Assembly (NCBI GenBank): GCA_025356095.1
Contig: JANXUR010000036.1
Span: forward strand, 1 to 64,000
Source: Acidobacteriaceae bacterium
Lineage (GTDB): Bacteria; Acidobacteriota; Terriglobia; Terriglobales; Acidobacteriaceae
DNA length: 64,000 nt
Direction: 5' to 3'
The position numbers were made by a program, and so were the translations under genes. Below, piece after piece: positions 1 to 7,549 of this stretch. The stretch's first letter is position 1. Each line of letters starts with the position of its first letter. A model generated the notes under the pieces. The model was not told the DNA's origin. It searched no databases and saw only the letters and a program-made list of their open reading frames with translations.

Positions 1-10
1 GAGGTGGCGT

Positions 11-970
11 TTGCCTGCTAAGACCCACCGCCTGCGCGGCTACCTGATGATCGCGGGGGCGACCCTGCTATGGGCGATCTCGGCCAACATAGGCCGGGCG
101 TTGTTTACCGGACGATTGCTGGCAGCGGATCAACTGGCGCATCCGATTGCGGCACTGCCGTTGGCGCAGGTGCGCGCCACGGTTTCTACGTTGGTTCTGG
201 GCGTACTGCTTTTGTGGCGACGCGGATTTCGACCCCTGGTACTGGCTCCGCGCGATGCTGTGCAATGCCTGTTGCTGGGCGCGGCCGGGCTGGCCGCTTC
301 CAACTTCCTCTATTACTACGCCATGCAGACCACCAGCGTGGCTTCGGCGATTATCGTGCAATACACGGCACCGGCTTGGGTGCTGCTATGGGTATCCTTT
401 CGCCATCGCAACTGGCCCTCGTTGAGCAAGGCGGGCGCTGTTGCACTGGCGATAGTTGGTTGCGCGCTGGTGGTGGGAGTAATCGGTGGCAACGGATTGC
501 ACGGCACCACGCTCGGGCTTCTGGCCGTGCTGCTCGCATCGTTCAGCTTCGCCTACTACAGCATCGGAGGGCACGACCTGCTGCGGCGGTACGACCGCTG
601 GCTGGTGGTGTTTTACGCGTTTCTGGGCGCCGCGTTGTTGTGGGCGATCGTCCATCCGCCCTGGCTGCTGTTCACACAAAGCTACTCGCAGCGGCAATGG
701 GCGTTCCTGATTCTGTTTGCTCTGGGCTCATCGCTCGGCCCCTTTGCGCTGTACTTTCTCGGTCTGCAATATGTGGATGCCACCAGCGCCATTGTGACTT
801 GTTGCCTGGAGCCAGTGATGTCCATCCTGTTGGCAGCCGCGATTCTGGGTGAGTCGCTACTCCCGCTGCAAATTGCTGGCGTGGTGGTGGTGCTGAGCGG
901 AATCATTTTGGTGCAGTTGCCCGAACGGGCACAGGACAAGGGGGAACTCGCAGTGGTGCCGATTGACTAG
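11..970 (+). CDS. EamA/DMT-family membrane transporter
   Basis: A 319-residue polytopic inner-membrane protein of the drug/metabolite transporter superfamily. The sequence shows about ten hydrophobic helices arranged as two similar halves, the EamA duplication: the first half runs to about residue 145, and the second ends in a helix containing GVVVVLSGIILVQL. EamA proteins export small metabolites or amino acids; the substrate cannot be told from sequence. The start is a TTG at 11, with GAGG at bases 1-4 acting as a ribosome-binding site. The gene begins at the window edge, so its upstream partners are unknown. Its TAG stop shares the four bases CTAG with the stop of the convergent MFS gene. 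Family assignment is firm; function is open. Confidence 0.85.
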   Translation: MPAKTHRLRGYLMIAGATLLWAISANIGRALFTGRLLAADQLAHPIAALPLAQVRATVSTLVLGVLLLWRRGFRPLVLAPRDAVQCLLLGAAGLAASNFLYYYAMQTTSVASAIIVQYTAPAWVLLWVSFRHRNWPSLSKAGAVALAIVGCALVVGVIGGNGLHGTTLGLLAVLLASFSFAYYSIGGHDLLRRYDRWLVVFYAFLGAALLWAIVHPPWLLFTQSYSQRQWAFLILFALGSSLGPFALYFLGLQYVDATSAIVTCCLEPVMSILLAAAILGESLLPLQIAGVVVVLSGIILVQLPERAQDKGELAVVPID

Positions 971-2301
971 GCCAACTGCCGTCCGCGCGTTTCTGGCAGT
1001 AGCAGTGAAAATGCCGCCGAGATCGCATAGAACACGGCGCACAGGTAAAACGCCGAGTTCAGCCCGTGGCGTTGGCCGATCCATCCGATGATGAAGGGTG
1101 AGAGCGCACTGAGGGTGCGGGCACCGTTGTAGGTAAAGCCAAGCCCCCGGGCGCGCAGCGTGGTGGGATAAACCTCACTACCCACGATTCCCGAGCCGGA
1201 AAACAGGCCCGTGCCAAAGAAAGCCACCAGTGTGCCGAAGATCAGCAGCGCCAGTGGCGAGCGCGCCATGGCGTAGAGCGGCACCATCGCCGCGGCGCAC
1301 AGTGGATACAAGAAGAACGCCTTGCGTCGGCCTATCGCGTCCGCTACCCAGCCAAAGCCGACATAGCCGGGAAACATGCCAAAAAGATTCAGCAGAACCA
1401 GCAGGGTAGTGGTATCCACTACGTTGAGGCCGCGTCCGCCCTGCGCTACGGAGAGTGACAAATAGGGCGGAATCCACGTAAACAAGCCCCACCATGAAAA
1501 CATCGAAAAGAAGTTCATGAACAGCAAAGCCAGTGTGGCGCGGCGATACTGCGGCGAGAATAGCTGCCAGAAGCTGGTATTGCCGGCGGTGGGCGCTTGC
1601 AGGACTCCACCGTCTGCGGCGGCGCGGGTAGCTGCCCGGGCTTCAAGCAGCGCGGCGTTTTGCTTCAGCCACATGGTGGATTCTGGCACATCGCGACGAA
1701 TCCACAGAGTGAGCAGCGCGGGTAGAATGCCGACGAAGAACGCGGCGCGCCAGTTGGCAAAGTGCAGCACCACTCCCGCAGTAAGGGCAGCGAGGGCGTA
1801 GCCGAATGCCCACGAGCCTTGGACCACAGAAAGCGCCTTGGCCCGCAGTTCGGTGGGCCAGGTTTCGGCGACCAGCGTGGCTCCCGTACTCCACTCGCCG
1901 CCCATGCCGAGGCCCAGAACAAAGCGAAAAAACGCCAGCATGGGGATGGTGGTGGTGAGTCCGCAGGCGAAGCTGCATACCGAGTAGGTGAGGACGCTAA
2001 ACATCAGGGCGCGCTTGCGGCCAAAGGAGTCGGCGATAAAGCCGAACAGTATCCCACCGATGCCTGAGGCGAGCAGCGTGAGCGTATTCAAGAAGCCGGC
2101 CTGCGCTTTGCTCATACCCAGCGCCTGCATCACGTGAGCCAGCACCATGGCGTAGAGCATCACGTCGAAGGCGTCGAGCATCCAGCCAAGTGAAGCCGCG
2201 TAGAGGGTACGGCGCTGGCCCGGGGTGGCCTCAAACAAAAAGAAACGAGCGGGTTTGCCGGGCGGGGGCGGGGCAATGCTGTTTAGGTTTGGGCTGGACA
2301 C
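967..2301 (-). CDS. MFS transporter, aromatic acid/sialate-type
   Basis: A 444-residue major facilitator with twelve predicted helices. The N-terminal half carries GWMLDAFDVMLYAMV in the first helix and the loop motif GFIADSFGRKRAL between helices 2 and 3. The stretch GLGMGGEWSTGATLVAE is typical of the metabolite:H+ symporter branch (NanT, aromatic acid and 4-hydroxybenzoate carriers). The substrate is not determinable. The start appears to be a GTG at 2301 without a good Shine-Dalgarno sequence; the next in-frame ATG lies inside helix 1 and is too late. The gene faces and touches the EamA gene tail to tail. The upstream spacer holds a 17-bp operator-like palindrome, suggesting ligand-responsive control. 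Confidence 0.85.
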   Translation of the reverse strand: MSSPNLNSIAPPPPGKPARFFLFEATPGQRRTLYAASLGWMLDAFDVMLYAMVLAHVMQALGMSKAQAGFLNTLTLLASGIGGILFGFIADSFGRKRALMFSVLTYSVCSFACGLTTTIPMLAFFRFVLGLGMGGEWSTGATLVAETWPTELRAKALSVVQGSWAFGYALAALTAGVVLHFANWRAAFFVGILPALLTLWIRRDVPESTMWLKQNAALLEARAATRAAADGGVLQAPTAGNTSFWQLFSPQYRRATLALLFMNFFSMFSWWGLFTWIPPYLSLSVAQGGRGLNVVDTTTLLVLLNLFGMFPGYVGFGWVADAIGRRKAFFLYPLCAAAMVPLYAMARSPLALLIFGTLVAFFGTGLFSGSGIVGSEVYPTTLRARGLGFTYNGARTLSALSPFIIGWIGQRHGLNSAFYLCAVFYAISAAFSLLLPETRGRQLA

Positions 2302-2379
2302 TGGGCAAAATTGTAGCAGGGGGCGGTACGAGGGAAGGCGGGTACATTGGGAAGGCCGCGGAAGCGAAGCAGGCGGCGA

Positions 2380-2407
2380 ATTCCCGATTCGGGAATCATC
2401 TTGTCAA
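2380..2407 (-). promoter_or_regulatory. Operator-like palindrome with -35-like box upstream of MFS gene
   Basis: In the 241-bp spacer 2302-2542, bases 2380-2396 read ATTCCCGA-T-TCGGGAAT, two perfect 8-base arms around one base. On the minus strand a TTGACA lies at 2407-2402, just before the palindrome. A -10 would fall inside the palindrome, but it is a poor match. The layout fits repressor control of the MFS gene, but the promoter is unproven. The rest of the spacer is AT-rich around 2430-2465 (including ATTATAAT) and holds no gene. Confidence 0.4.
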
Positions 2408-2542
2408 GGGCATTTACTTGAGGGAATGCATGTTAAGTACATGATAAATATACGATTATAATTTTCGTGGTTTAGGTACAATCACCCCCGGCTTCCTGCT
2501 ATCCTTTAAATATAGGGCGAAATTGAAGCGAATATTTGCGAT

Positions 2543-3511
2543 CTATCTGCAGGCTGGGGCCAGCCTCAGGTAGCGCTGCGCACGCGTGGCATCGCGCATA
2601 ATCTGGGCTCGCAAGGCTTCAGGGCTGTCGAACTTGCGCTCGTCACGCAGGCGGGAGAGGAAGCAGATTTCCACGATGGTGTTGGGGAACAGATCCACCT
2701 CGCGAAAATCAAGCAGGTGGGTCTCGATGGCGAAAGAGTCCTCGCCAAAGGTGGGGCGATTGCCGACGTTGGTGATGGAGTGGAACCATTCGCTGGTGGC
2801 TGGAGTGGCAAAGCCGTTGGCCAGTCGGGTGCGGGTGATGTAAACGCCGTTGCAAGGCACTAGTTCCTGATAGCGGGCGAGGTTGATGGTGGGGACTACG
2901 AGTTTGCTGCCAATGCCGCGTCCGCGTCCGGGGTTGGCGAGGATGCTGAAGGGTCGGCCGAGCAAGGCGCGGGCACGTTCCACGCGGCCTTCTGCCACCA
3001 GTTCGCGGACCCGGCTGCTGGAAACGGTTTCGCCATGCCAGCGCATCTCGGGATAAACAGTAAGGCTGAAGCCGAATTCCTGGCCCAGTCCGCGCAGGGT
3101 GGCTACATCACCAGCGGCGCGATTGCCAAAGCGGAAGTTGAAGCCTTCGTGCATCTGCGCGACGTGCAGTTTTTCCACCAGAATCTGCTCGACGAATTCG
3201 CGCGGCGAGAGCAGCGAAAGGTCGCGAGTAAAGGGAAGCAGAAGCACGGCATCCACGCCGGTTTGGGCTAGCAAGTTGAGTTTTTCCGGTAGCGGCGTGA
3301 TCAGTTGCAGGGGTACATCTGGCCGCAAGATGCGGGTGGGGTGTGGCTCAAAGGTGAGGACAACGGACTTTCCGCCGATAGCATGAGCCTGTTCGCGAAT
3401 GGCAGCGATGACGCTGGCGTGGGCGCGGTGTACGCCGTCGAAGTTGCCCGCACTAGCGACGCAGGGACCGAACGTAGCAGGGATTTGGTCAAGGGTATGG
3501 AAGATTTGCAT
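2543..3511 (-). CDS. ribF: Bifunctional riboflavin kinase/FMN adenylyltransferase
   Basis: 322 residues, the usual length for RibF. The N-terminal half is an adenylyltransferase: it carries GNFDGVHRAH (the HxGH-like nucleotide-binding motif, residues 23-32) and TFEPHPTRIL. A middle SSSRVRELV matches the ISSTxIR-type loop of the family. The C-terminal half is the flavokinase domain, with GRGRGIGSKLVVPTINL and the NVGNRPTF motif. The enzyme makes FMN and FAD from riboflavin in the cytoplasm. It lies 48 nt downstream of vapC on the same strand and may be partly co-transcribed with it. Ribosome binding is weak (AGGA about 11 nt before the ATG). No FMN riboswitch was seen upstream. Confidence 0.95.
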   Translation of the reverse strand: MQIFHTLDQIPATFGPCVASAGNFDGVHRAHASVIAAIREQAHAIGGKSVVLTFEPHPTRILRPDVPLQLITPLPEKLNLLAQTGVDAVLLLPFTRDLSLLSPREFVEQILVEKLHVAQMHEGFNFRFGNRAAGDVATLRGLGQEFGFSLTVYPEMRWHGETVSSSRVRELVAEGRVERARALLGRPFSILANPGRGRGIGSKLVVPTINLARYQELVPCNGVYITRTRLANGFATPATSEWFHSITNVGNRPTFGEDSFAIETHLLDFREVDLFPNTIVEICFLSRLRDERKFDSPEALRAQIMRDATRAQRYLRLAPACR

Positions 3512-3559
3512 ACGTGTTACTGTCCTAGGCAGACTGCTGGTGTTCGAGTCGGCAGTTGG

Positions 3560-3970
3560 CTATGCCGTGAGCGAGACGGTGACGTCGGAAAATTTCTTGA
3601 AATCAGAATCGAAGGTGGCAACCTTTAGTCCCGTTGCTGCAGCGATTGCGGCAATCAGGCAATCCACAAAATCCAAATCGGTAGCTGCATATCGGGACAA
3701 GGCATCGAGGTGAACGTCAAGCTCTGCGAGATCCACGCCGGGGCTATCCATAAGACCGCTCAGTACGCTTGATGTCCGCGCGCGAGGGTATTGGTAGAAG
3801 GAGCCGAGGAGAAAAACGCATTCTGCCAGAACCGCTGGCAGAACCACCAAATCAAGGTCGCCGCGGTCGCAGGCTTCAAACAAAGCCGACGCCATCGGAG
3901 AATGAGACTGATGATCCTGCACCAGATGGCGAATGATCACATTGGTGTCAACGAGACGGAGCGTGCTCAC
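3560..3970 (-). CDS. vapC: PIN-domain ribonuclease toxin (VapC family)
   Basis: A 136-residue PIN-domain protein. The acidic metal-binding residues are visible: Asp in LVDTNVI (about residue 8), Glu in LAECVFLL (about 50), Asp in DFVDCLIAA (about 100) and Asp in ATFDSDFKK near the C-terminus. VapC toxins are Mg-dependent RNases that cut specific RNAs, often initiator tRNA or 23S rRNA; the target here is unknown. Its ATG overlaps the TGA of the antitoxin gene by four bases, which is normal translational coupling for such modules. The toxin looks intact, with all four acidic positions retained. Confidence 0.9.
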   Translation of the reverse strand: MSTLRLVDTNVIIRHLVQDHQSHSPMASALFEACDRGDLDLVVLPAVLAECVFLLGSFYQYPRARTSSVLSGLMDSPGVDLAELDVHLDALSRYAATDLDFVDCLIAAIAAATGLKVATFDSDFKKFSDVTVSLTA

Positions 3971-4206
3971 TTGATCCGGCCCAAAGCCCGATCCGCAGCA
4001 ATTTGGCGAATTTCGGCGATGGACATGTTCCGTCCCAAGTCGCTCGCAAGGGCTCCCTTAAAAGACATGGTGCCGGGATGGACACGGATCGTGGCCTCAT
4101 TGCCTTTCACGGAGTACTCGAGGCGAACGCCTGGCTTGATTCGCAATGCGGCCCGAACGCCACTGGGGATCGTTGTTTGGCCTTTCTTAGTGACCGTGGA
4201 ATGCAC
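3967..4206 (-). CDS. vapB: AbrB/SpoVT-fold antitoxin (VapB-like)
   Basis: 79 residues. The N-terminal half is a swapped-hairpin AbrB fold (VTKKGQTTIPSGVRAALRIKPG followed by a beta-rich stretch), which binds DNA as a dimer. The C-terminal half (about residues 50-79) is the flexible, charged segment that would wrap the toxin. The start is a GTG at 4206 preceded by GGGAG at an 8-nt spacing; an ATG start is not available. The gene leads the vapBC operon and probably represses its own promoter through the palindrome just upstream. Confidence 0.88.
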   Translation of the reverse strand: MHSTVTKKGQTTIPSGVRAALRIKPGVRLEYSVKGNEATIRVHPGTMSFKGALASDLGRNMSIAEIRQIAADRALGRIK

Positions 4207-4239
4207 TTGGTGATCTCCCTTGGTGTGTAACTATTCCTT

Positions 4240-4274
4240 GCAATAAGCTTATGCCTTACTTTTAGGACATGCAA
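4240..4274 (-). promoter_or_regulatory. vapBC promoter with palindromic operator
   Basis: On the minus strand TTGCAT (4274-4269) and TAAGCT (4251-4246) are separated by 17 bp, an acceptable sigma-70-like pair. The -10 lies inside ATAAGCTTAT (4243-4252), a perfect 10-bp palindrome flanked by GC on both sides. An AbrB-fold antitoxin dimer binding there would block transcription, the usual autoregulation of such modules. A second palindrome, CCTAGCTAGG, lies at 4281-4290, next to the end of the neighbouring hydrolase gene. Confidence 0.5.
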
Positions 4275-4304
4275 GGCGCGCCTAGCTAGGCCGCATTCCA
4301 GACG

Positions 4305-5075
4305 TCAAATCTCGAACTCCAACTTCATGCCGTCGTATGCCAGACGCACATGGGGTGGCAAGGTCGCGTTGGTGGCTTGGTGGGGCAGGTCGTGGCAAAT
4401 GTGGGTAAAGAAGGTGCGCTGCGGTTTCAGTTGCTCGGCAATGGCCAGCGAATGTTCGACGGTGGAATGCGTGGGGTGCGGCTTGTGGCGCAGACCATCA
4501 AGAAATAGAACGTCGAGACCGCGCAGTTGTGCGAGCGATGCGGGCGGAATCTGGCTGAAGTCGGTGAGGTAGGCGGCCGAGCCGAAGCGGAAGCCATAAA
4601 TTTCGGCGTCGCCGTGAATCACGATGACAGGTTCGAAGCGAGCTGCGTAAAGGTCGAAGGGGCCGGTGATGTGCTTGAGCTCAAGCCGGGCGATGCCGCC
4701 GAATTTATAATTCGCGTTGAAGATGTAGGCAAACATACTGCGCAAAAAGTCAGCCATATCAGGCCGCAGGTAGAGGGGTATCGGGTTTTCGCGGTGGAAG
4801 CTAAGGGGGCGCAGGTCATCAATGCCCAGAATATGATCGGCGTGGGTGTGGGTATAAATGACGGCATCTACCTGCTGAATTTTCTCGCGCAGAGCTTGTT
4901 CGCGGAAGTCGGGCGTGGTGTCTATCAACACAGTCCGGCCTCCGTATTCCAGCATGATGGAAGGGCGGGTACGACGGTCGCGGGGGTCGGTCGAGCGGCA
5001 GACGCTGCAATCGCAGCCGATGGTGGGGACTCCCATCGAGGTGCCGCTGCCGAGTACGGTGAGGGTGGCTCGCAT
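4305..5075 (-). CDS. MBL-fold metal-dependent hydrolase, PhnP-like
   Basis: 256 residues of metallo-beta-lactamase fold. The metal-binding motif THTHADH (about residues 75-81) is complete, with a further Asp in LTDFSQ and His residues in LRHKPHPTH and FTHICHD. The N-terminal LGSGTSMGVPTIGCDCSVC carries the Cys cluster found in PhnP-type phosphodiesterases, which bind an extra structural metal. PhnP itself hydrolyses cyclic ribose phosphate in phosphonate use, but no phn genes are nearby, so the substrate here is uncertain. The gene follows the VOC gene on the same strand with a 73-nt gap that contains a 12-bp direct repeat (5116 and 5143). Confidence 0.85.
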   Translation of the reverse strand: MRATLTVLGSGTSMGVPTIGCDCSVCRSTDPRDRRTRPSIMLEYGGRTVLIDTTPDFREQALREKIQQVDAVIYTHTHADHILGIDDLRPLSFHRENPIPLYLRPDMADFLRSMFAYIFNANYKFGGIARLELKHITGPFDLYAARFEPVIVIHGDAEIYGFRFGSAAYLTDFSQIPPASLAQLRGLDVLFLDGLRHKPHPTHSTVEHSLAIAEQLKPQRTFFTHICHDLPHQATNATLPPHVRLAYDGMKLEFEI

Positions 5076-5148
5076 AGTTCAATCCGTGAGCAAAAGGGTC
5101 GTGTTCAAGCTTGGCCGAGTGCTAGTCGGCGAGTGTATTCGGCGAGCG

Positions 5149-5511
5149 CTAGTCATGGTGAAAGTAGAACAAGTTACCGTCTACATCCTTGACGGTGAAC
5201 TGGCGCAATCCCCAAGGCTTTGTTTTCAAAGGTTCCACGATGTTGGCGCCGAACGACTTCAGTTCCAGATGCAACGCATCAATATCTTCGGCAAACAGCC
5301 AGTGAACGGCAGGTTCAAAAGGAGGCATTCTCTTGCGGAAGAATATCGCCACGTCAGAGCGGCTGACGGCACCGATTTCCCCGCCGGGGTAAAGCCAGCC
5401 GATCGCAAAGCCGAGAGCATCTCTGTAATGCTCTTGTGCGCGTTGCACATCCATAACCGGCAGCTCCGGGACGGGTCTGCCCATCGCGGCCAATTTCTCT
5501 CTTGCACTCAC
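5149..5511 (-). CDS. VOC-superfamily (glyoxalase/bleomycin-resistance-like) protein
   Basis: 120 residues with the beta-alpha-beta-beta-beta repeats of the vicinal oxygen chelate fold. It opens with PELPVMDVQRAQEHYRDALGF, and the second half ends in FTVKDVDGNLFYFHHD. Members include dioxygenases, glyoxalase I and antibiotic-binding proteins; with no diagnostic residues the specific role is unknown. It starts with GTG at 5511 behind a strong AGGAGG at 5-nt spacing. It looks like a single-domain, small-molecule-binding cytoplasmic protein. Confidence 0.8.
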   Translation of the reverse strand: MSAREKLAAMGRPVPELPVMDVQRAQEHYRDALGFAIGWLYPGGEIGAVSRSDVAIFFRKRMPPFEPAVHWLFAEDIDALHLELKSFGANIVEPLKTKPWGLRQFTVKDVDGNLFYFHHD

Positions 5512-5601
5512 AGAGACCTCCTTTTACCCAGTGGGTTGCCGCCACTGCAATCCGCTCTTGGGGCGATAAGCGGGCAGACGCGTCGCACCAGAAGCGAACC
5601 T

Positions 5602-6360
5602 CTATCCGCTGATGATGGTGGGGCCGGGCTTGCCGCCGGGCATGCTGCCGGGCATGCTGCCGGGCATGCTGCCGGGCATGCTAAGGATGCCGGGCTTTTG
5701 CCCCTGAGCACCTTGAGCATTTGCTTGAGCCTGCCTAGCCATCGCTTGCGTCACTTCTAAATAGGAGACGCGCAGCTCATAAAGACTGTTGCGCATCATG
5801 CCCTCTTCGTTCTCGGTGGTGTTGCCCTTGGTCTTTTCTTGCAGCAGGGTCAGGGTGTCAATGGTTTGGCGAGCGCCGAGGATATCGAGCCGCGGTTGCT
5901 GGTCCCGCTGATAGACCAGGCCAAGTTGCATCAAGCCGGTCATGTGCATGGAGCCGACCAAGCGCTCAAAGGTCATCTGCAGGTCTTTGACGCCGTCGGC
6001 ACCAATTTCGTTTTCAATCATGCGGTCGAAGGCGACGTTGCTCTGCGAGTAGGCGTTGACGGCTGCGGCGTGCTCTTCGGGAGTAGGCTCAGGAGCTTCG
6101 GGCTCAGATGTGTCGCCAGTCACGGCCGCAGCGTGCGAAACATTGGCAGGTGGGCTGGGCATGACGGCGCTGGGCATAACGGCGCTGGGCATAACGGCGA
6201 TGGGCGTAACGGCGCTGGGCATGACAGCGATGGGCGTGGGCGCGGCAGCTGGTTCCGGAGCCGATTCCTGAGGGGCATCCGGGCGGACGTCGCCCTCAGT
6301 GGTGAACTTGCGACGGTCGTTGACGACGAATCCTGTCTCTTCTTGGCGATCTCTAGGCAT
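5602..6360 (-). CDS. DUF1844-domain protein with repeat-rich ends
   Basis: About 252 residues. The core (roughly residues 100-225) is the DUF1844 domain, with conserved helices such as FERLVGSMHMTGLMQLGLV, and DILGARQTIDTLTLLQEKTKGN before the final helix. The domain is common in Acidobacteria and has no assigned function. The N-terminal VNDRRKFTTEGDVR block is a second conserved motif. Between the two lies a low-complexity linker of repeated AVMPS/AVTPI, and the C-terminus repeats SMPG. Both come from short tandem DNA repeats. ATG at 6360 (preceded by GAAAGAAG) is preferred over the TTG at 6375. It begins 11 nt after the ygfZ stop, so the two are probably co-transcribed. Confidence 0.8.
   Translation of the reverse strand: MPRDRQEETGFVVNDRRKFTTEGDVRPDAPQESAPEPAAAPTPIAVMPSAVTPIAVMPSAVMPSAVMPSPPANVSHAAAVTGDTSEPEAPEPTPEEHAAAVNAYSQSNVAFDRMIENEIGADGVKDLQMTFERLVGSMHMTGLMQLGLVYQRDQQPRLDILGARQTIDTLTLLQEKTKGNTTENEEGMMRNSLYELRVSYLEVTQAMARQAQANAQGAQGQKPGILSMPGSMPGSMPGSMPGGKPGPTIISG
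5641..5688. repeat. 12-bp tandem repeat in DUF1844 gene
   Basis: Three perfect copies of CATGCTGCCGGG plus a degenerate fourth, encoding the repeated Ser-Met-Pro-Gly at the protein C-terminus. The unit is a multiple of three, so copy-number change would keep the frame. Confidence 0.9.
6157..6231. repeat. 15-bp tandem repeat in DUF1844 gene
   Basis: Five copies of a 15-bp unit close to GGGCATAACGGCGCT with a few substitutions. They encode the alternating AVMPS and AVTPI segments of the N-terminal linker, and the frame is preserved. Confidence 0.85.
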
Positions 6361-6371
6361 GGAGGCTTCTT

Positions 6372-7445
6372 TCAATCCTTTTTATTGGTTACGAATGGAG
6401 GCGGCGCAACGGTGAGGGTCGCACCTTCGATTTCTAAAACTGTGGCGGGGGCGCCAAACTCGCGCCGCAAATAGCCGAGTGCTACGGCAAGGTTGCCGGC
6501 AGTTTCGGGCAGTAGCGCGGCGGAGGTGATTTCGCCAATGTCGCGGCCTTCCCGCTGAATAAAGGTGTTGGGCACAGGCAAAGTTCCGATGACGGTGAAT
6601 CCAGTGAATTGGCGGTGGACTTTGCCACGGGAGCGAATGCGCTCTACGATCTCTTGCCCAATGTAGCAGCCTTTGGCAAAGTGCAGGGCACGGGCATCCT
6701 GATTAATCTCTTGCGGGATGTCGCGCTCGCGGATATCGGTACCGTAGAGCGGAATGCCTTGGGTGATGCGCCAGAGTTCCATGGCGTCGCTGCCAGCAGG
6801 GGTAGCCGATTGAGCGACGAGGGCATTGAACAGCGCTTGCTTGGTGGCGGGATGAATCCAGAGCTCAAACTGCTCGCTGGAGTTTGATGCTGGTGTGGCT
6901 TCGCGCCGCAAAACGTAAAGCGGGGTGCCATGCCAGTGGAGTTGGGTGCCGCTGAGTTGAGCCGCTTCCGCTGCCGGGATTCCAGCGGCTGCCAGCACTT
7001 CGGCTGCGCGGGGGCCGGTTACCAGCAGGGCAGACCACTCACCCGTGAACGGGGTGAGCGTCACGTCGTCCATGATGATGAAGTGGTCAAGAAAGGCGTG
7101 AAGCTTGCTGACCTGAGCTTGATCGGTGGTAAGCAGCAGGTGCTGGCCGAAGTGCCAGATGTGGGCATCACCTTGAACGTGGCCCTGAGGGTTCAGAAAA
7201 AAGCCGTAGGTGCCGCGGCCCTCGGCGAGGTCGCGGACGTTGTTGGTCAACATGCCGTTGAGCCAGCGGGTGCGGTCTTCTCCGCTGACGAAATATCCAG
7301 TGCGCCAGTTGGCATCGGTAACTCCGCAGCCCGTAGTGAGCGCAGAATACTCTTGCTGCACCGAGGTGTAAGTGGCGACGGCTTCGCTGCCACAATACAC
7401 CGACATTGTGGGCAGGACGGCCAGACTGGAAGGTGAATGGGGCAT
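6372..7445 (-). CDS. ygfZ: Folate-dependent iron-sulfur cluster protein YgfZ
   Basis: About 357 residues with the glycine-cleavage T-protein fold. The family signature KGCYIGQE is present near residue 255, followed by RIRSRGKVHRQFTGF. YgfZ/IBA57 proteins use tetrahydrofolate to help make or repair certain Fe-S enzymes, such as MiaB and radical-SAM proteins. That suits an organism with several Fe-S enzymes in this window (IspH, HpnJ, KorAB). The open frame extends upstream to 7523, but ATG at 7445 has GGAAAGG six bases before it and starts at the usual family N-terminus. The upstream DNA is a tandem repeat that is unlikely to be coding. Confidence 0.9.
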   Translation of the reverse strand: MPHSPSSLAVLPTMSVYCGSEAVATYTSVQQEYSALTTGCGVTDANWRTGYFVSGEDRTRWLNGMLTNNVRDLAEGRGTYGFFLNPQGHVQGDAHIWHFGQHLLLTTDQAQVSKLHAFLDHFIIMDDVTLTPFTGEWSALLVTGPRAAEVLAAAGIPAAEAAQLSGTQLHWHGTPLYVLRREATPASNSSEQFELWIHPATKQALFNALVAQSATPAGSDAMELWRITQGIPLYGTDIRERDIPQEINQDARALHFAKGCYIGQEIVERIRSRGKVHRQFTGFTVIGTLPVPNTFIQREGRDIGEITSAALLPETAGNLAVALGYLRREFGAPATVLEIEGATLTVAPPPFVTNKKD

Positions 7446-7464
7446 GGTAGACCTTTCCATTATA

Positions 7465-7500
7465 GACGCAGCGGCCAAGACGCAGCGGCCAAGACGCAGC
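7465..7500. repeat. 14-bp tandem repeat in divergent promoter region
   Basis: GACGCAGCGGCCAA occurs twice in tandem (7465-7478 and 7479-7492) plus a partial third copy. It lies between the divergent ygfZ and secreted-metalloprotein genes. The unit is not a multiple of three, as expected for noncoding DNA. Confidence 0.85.
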
Positions 7501-7549
7501 AGGGCATGGCCTCGGCATCCCAAAGCCGTTGGTGTAACGTCTAAGGAGT

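Noticed and set aside
3512-3560. FMN riboswitch before ribF
   Set aside because: Only 48 nt separate ribF from vapC, too short for the roughly 130-nt element, and no matching sequence was seen.
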